Positions 4,421-7,311 of a stretch of 7,311 nt of DNA are shown here, in pieces; position 1 is the stretch's first letter, and each line of letters begins with the position of its first letter. The stretch lies in the NCBI GenBank assembly GCA_002386405.1, contig DGIP01000185.1:1-7311 (forward strand). The letters are read 5' to 3'. The stretch is from Stenotrophomonas maltophilia. Lineage in GTDB: Bacteria; Pseudomonadota; Gammaproteobacteria; Xanthomonadales; Xanthomonadaceae. The translations under genes and the position numbers were made by a program. Under the pieces are notes generated by a model that saw only the letters and a program-made list of their open reading frames with translations, was not told the origin of the DNA and made no database searches.

Positions 4421-7311
4421 TCAACGTGGTGCGTCGTCGCGGTCGATCACTTCGACCTTGGGTTCGGCCCAGGGGCCGGTCACGCGGTAGGTCTTGGCGC
4501 CGATCTCGCCCAGCGGCTTGGACAGCACCGCATTGGCGGCCGCGCCCACCGCCGCGCCCACCGGCCCGCCGGCGACGGCGCCGACCACGGTGAGCAGGTT
4601 GCCGGCGCGCGGATTGACGTCGATGGTCTGGTCGAACTGCTGGCGGCGCAGGTCGGTGCGGCCGCGGATGCTGATGTTGGCGGCCGGGCCTTCGATCAGC
4701 ACCTTGTCAGTGGTGGCCATGCCGTCGGCGAACGCCAGCGTGCCCTCCACCTGGTTGAACGCGAAGCCCTTGGAGAAGAAATCGCGGAAATCGAACATCA
4801 ACCGGCGCGGCAGCTGGGTCACGCTGAGCAGGCCCAGCACGCGGCCGGCGCCCGGCTCGAGCTCCAGCAGCTGGCCGTTGCGGGCATGCACCTGCATCTG
4901 GCCCTGCAACGCGCCCAGCTGGAAGTCCGATGGACCGCCCTGCCAGCCGGCATCCAGGCTGATCTGGCCCTGCCCGCCGCGCAGCTGGCCGCCGTAGTCC
5001 AGGTTCTGCATCAGCCCGCCCAAGTCTTCGCTGTCGACCTTGACCTGGAACTGGGTCCGCGCAGCGTCGCCCATGCCCAGCCAGCGGCCCTGGATGTCGA
5101 TCACCTGCTTGGGCGCACGGAACTGCAGCTGGTCCACGCTCAGCCCGTTGCCGAACGGGCGCGTGCGCAGCACGGCCTGGCCCAGCCGCGCCTTGCCGAA
5201 CTGCAGGTCGTTGATGTCCAGCGACAGCGGCGGAATCTTCGCCGGGTTGGTGTCGTTGGCACTGGCCTGCACCCGCGCCGGCACGGTGGTGTCGGCCGAC
5301 AGCACGATCGCGGCGCCATCGCCGGGCACCTTCACCGGGGTGGGCAACGACTGCCAGTGCACCCGGTCCAGCTTGCCGACGATGGCCGCACCGTCGGCGT
5401 TGGGCACGCTCAGGTCGCCCGACAGCGACGGGCCGTCCAGGCGCACGTCCACCCCGCTCGGGTTCGGACGCAGCTGCAGGCGCGTCTGCGGGAATACGCC
5501 GCCCACCAGCAGCAGCTGCCCGACCTGCACGTCCACCTGGCGCAGCGGCATGGGGTCGGCATCGGGCGTACCGCCAGGCGAACGCGCCAGCGCGATCCAG
5601 TCCAGGGCGTCCAGCGAGCCGCTGCGGCCATTGACCACCAGCCCGCTGGCGGGCGGGTCGCGGTCAACGGTGGCGCTGCCCAGCGTGACCTGCACGCCGG
5701 TCTTGTTGTCGTGGGTGCGCGCGGCCAGGGCCAGGCGTTCGCCGAAGGCCACGTCCACGCGCCCGGCGCCCATCGGCAACTGCGCCTTAACGGCGGTGGC
5801 CAGCGGCACCTCGGCCGGCTTGTCCAGCGGCGCCGGCAGGTCCAGCCGGGTGCCGACCAGGTCCGAATGCAGCGTCAGCAGGGTCGGCGCTTCGGTCTTG
5901 CCGCCCGGCACCCCCTTCGGCAGGGTCACTCCGATCGTCCAGCGCGAGGTGCCTTCAATGTAGGGCTTGAGCCAGGCCAGTTCCGGCGCCCGGTCAAGCA
6001 GCTGCCCGGCACCCAGCGACGCGCCCAGCTCGGCTTCGAAGGCGTGTTGCGGGTCGCGCGCGTAACCGCCGGCGCGCAGGCTGAGCTGGCCGTCCTGGCC
6101 CAGGTGGCGCACGGCCAGTGCTTCGGCCCCGAATCCGTCCTGGCTGTACTTCGCCTGGCCGCGCATCGCCTCGAAGGTCAGGTCGAAGCGCTTGTCCGAC
6201 AACGTGGCGCCGTCCAGGTCCACGGTGCCCTGCAGGTGCCCGCCGCCCTCCTCGTGGTGCAGCGGCTGCAGCAGGTCGAAGGTGACCGCCGCCGGGCCCT
6301 TGGCGGTGAGGTTGTCCAGCGAATCGGCGTAGGTCTTGTGCAGCGGGCTCTGCTTGAGCATCGCCAGCAGCGCACCGGCGTCGCTGCGGCTGGCCGCCCT
6401 GACGTATAGCTGCGACGCGCCGAAGTTGGCGATGCCGGCATCGAAGTGGTCCACCGCCACCCCGGCCAGGTCACCACGGCCGTGCAGCTCGAAGCCCGGG
6501 CCGATGAAGGCGATATCGCCCTCGACCTTGTTCATGGTGGGCCAGTCGCGCTGGAAGCGGATGTTGCCGTTGTCGATGCGGCCGGTGGCCTCGAAGCGAC
6601 CGTTGTTTTTGCTGAACGGCCAGTCTTCCAGGTCGCCGGTGACCAGCCCGACACCGCCGCGCACGTAACCACCCACCAGCGCCGCGTCCAGCCAGTCGGT
6701 GGCCGCTTTGCTCATCTTCGAATGGATCCAGAAGCGCTTGGCCGCGGTCATCGGCACATCGTCGAGCTTGGCCGCCAGCTGCATCCACGGACGGGTGCCA
6801 TTGCCCTGGAACCACATCGTGCCGCGCACGTCGGCCGCATAGTCCGTGCCCTGCACGCGCAGCGCCGGGGTGCCGATGCGCCAGCCGCCGCCTTCATCGC
6901 GCCAGCCCACCATGCTGCCGGCCAGGCGCACGTCGTGGCGCACGCCGAACCCGGTGGGCCAGTCGAAATGCATCACCCGGGTCGGCTGCAGGTCGAGCCG
7001 GAAGCCGTTGGCATCGCCGTCGAAATGGCCGCCCACGCCACTCAGGCCCGGCGCATGGCCGGCGGCGGCGAACTGGATCTCCTCCAGCTCACCTTCAAAG
7101 CTCAGCGGGCCATCGCGCTCGCCGGCGAACCGCACGCGGCTCATGCGCACCTGCGGCGCGGCGTCGTGCAGCCAGCTGCGCAGCCCGGCATCGATCCGGT
7201 CGGTCAGCGCCAGCCCGCGCAGCAGCGCAGTGGCGTCGATGTTGTCGCCAGCCAGGGCCATGTGCTGGCCGCCGGCAATCAACAGCCCATCCAGCTTCTC
7301 GGTGCGCCCTT
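4421..7311 (-). CDS. yhdP: YhdP family AsmA-like phospholipid transport protein, 5' end outside the window
   Basis: The frame is open to the right edge, so about 963 residues of a protein usually near 1,270 are present and the N-terminus, with its membrane anchor, is missing. The TTG at 7282 is not a real start: coding continues upstream of it ([11 protein letters not shown]). E. coli YhdP, with TamB and YdbH, carries phospholipid from inner to outer membrane through a long periplasmic beta-groove. The visible part is mostly alternating beta-strand sequence, matching the DUF3971 and AsmA-like C-terminal regions. The last 140 residues (4424-4843) are the most diagnostic: [40 protein letters not shown], a Gly/Ala-rich hydrophobic stretch (4523-4597), then [26 protein letters not shown]. 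Stop TGA is at 4423-4421. The frame is intact throughout. tldD follows at once, as in E. coli. Confidence 0.95.
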   Translation of the reverse strand, partial: GRTEKLDGLLIAGGQHMALAGDNIDATALLRGLALTDRIDAGLRSWLHDAAPQVRMSRVRFAGERDGPLSFEGELEEIQFAAAGHAPGLSGVGGHFDGDANGFRLDLQPTRVMHFDWPTGFGVRHDVRLAGSMVGWRDEGGGWRIGTPALRVQGTDYAADVRGTMWFQGNGTRPWMQLAAKLDDVPMTAAKRFWIHSKMSKAATDWLDAALVGGYVRGGVGLVTGDLEDWPFSKNNGRFEATGRIDNGNIRFQRDWPTMNKVEGDIAFIGPGFELHGRGDLAGVAVDHFDAGIANFGASQLYVRAASRSDAGALLAMLKQSPLHKTYADSLDNLTAKGPAAVTFDLLQPLHHEEGGGHLQGTVDLDGATLSDKRFDLTFEAMRGQAKYSQDGFGAEALAVRHLGQDGQLSLRAGGYARDPQHAFEAELGASLGAGQLLDRAPELAWLKPYIEGTSRWTIGVTLPKGVPGGKTEAPTLLTLHSDLVGTRLDLPAPLDKPAEVPLATAVKAQLPMGAGRVDVAFGERLALAARTHDNKTGVQVTLGSATVDRDPPASGLVVNGRSGSLDALDWIALARSPGGTPDADPMPLRQVDVQVGQLLLVGGVFPQTRLQLRPNPSGVDVRLDGPSLSGDLSVPNADGAAIVGKLDRVHWQSLPTPVKVPGDGAAIVLSADTTVPARVQASANDTNPAKIPPLSLDINDLQFGKARLGQAVLRTRPFGNGLSVDQLQFRAPKQVIDIQGRWLGMGDAARTQFQVKVDSEDLGGLMQNLDYGGQLRGGQGQISLDAGWQGGPSDFQLGALQGQMQVHARNGQLLELEPGAGRVLGLLSVTQLPRRLMFDFRDFFSKGFAFNQVEGTLAFADGMATTDKVLIEGPAANISIRGRTDLRRQQFDQTIDVNPRAGNLLTVVGAVAGGPVGAAVGAAANAVLSKPLGEIGAKTYRVTGPWAEPKVEVIDRDDAPR

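Noticed and set aside
4145..6409. A 754-codon open frame on the plus strand opposite yhdP and the start of tldD
   Set aside because: Its product is a low-complexity Arg/Gln/His/Ala-rich sequence without recognisable domain, and the opposite strand encodes a clear YhdP. Long antisense frames are expected at this GC content.

Overview
The window is high-GC proteobacterial DNA, most likely from Stenotrophomonas (Xanthomonadaceae). Two things point there. The proteins (PmbA/TldE, DarP, TldD, YhdP) are gammaproteobacterial orthologues, and DarP has the N-terminus I recall for xanthomonads. The left end also carries several short palindromes that begin with GTAG, the form of the SMAG repeats abundant in S. 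maltophilia. The species assignment is an inference.

Layout. Bases 1-350 hold no gene. They consist of nested palindromes: a large imperfect inverted repeat (about 9-215) containing three GTAG-type palindromes, followed by and overlapping a 27-bp imperfect stem (191-217 with 271-297) that encloses two small hairpins with AUGGAU loops. A factor-independent terminator (353-377) then closes the minus-strand genes. From 400 rightward the DNA is almost fully coding: a small three-helix membrane protein of the DUF4870 family (minus), pmbA/tldE (minus), darP/yjgA (plus), tldD (minus), and the C-terminal three quarters of yhdP (minus), whose 5' end lies beyond the right edge.

Function. TldD and PmbA/TldE are the two subunits of a heterodimeric zinc protease known for microcin B17 maturation and CcdA degradation in E. 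coli. Here they sit on either side of darP, a late-stage 50S assembly factor. darP is divergent from pmbA across 68 bp and convergent with tldD across 31 bp. yhdP runs directly into tldD, an order also found in E. coli, and encodes a large AsmA-like protein that helps move phospholipid between the two membranes. All protein genes belong to conserved families and show no frameshift. The coding part is ordinary housekeeping DNA.

The unusual part is the left intergenic block. Its AUGGAU hairpin loops fit the ANGGAN hexaloop recognised by CsrA/RsmA, and one repeat arm can pair with either of two partners. It could be a structured RNA or simply a cluster of mobile palindromic repeats. I saw no convincing promoter for it.
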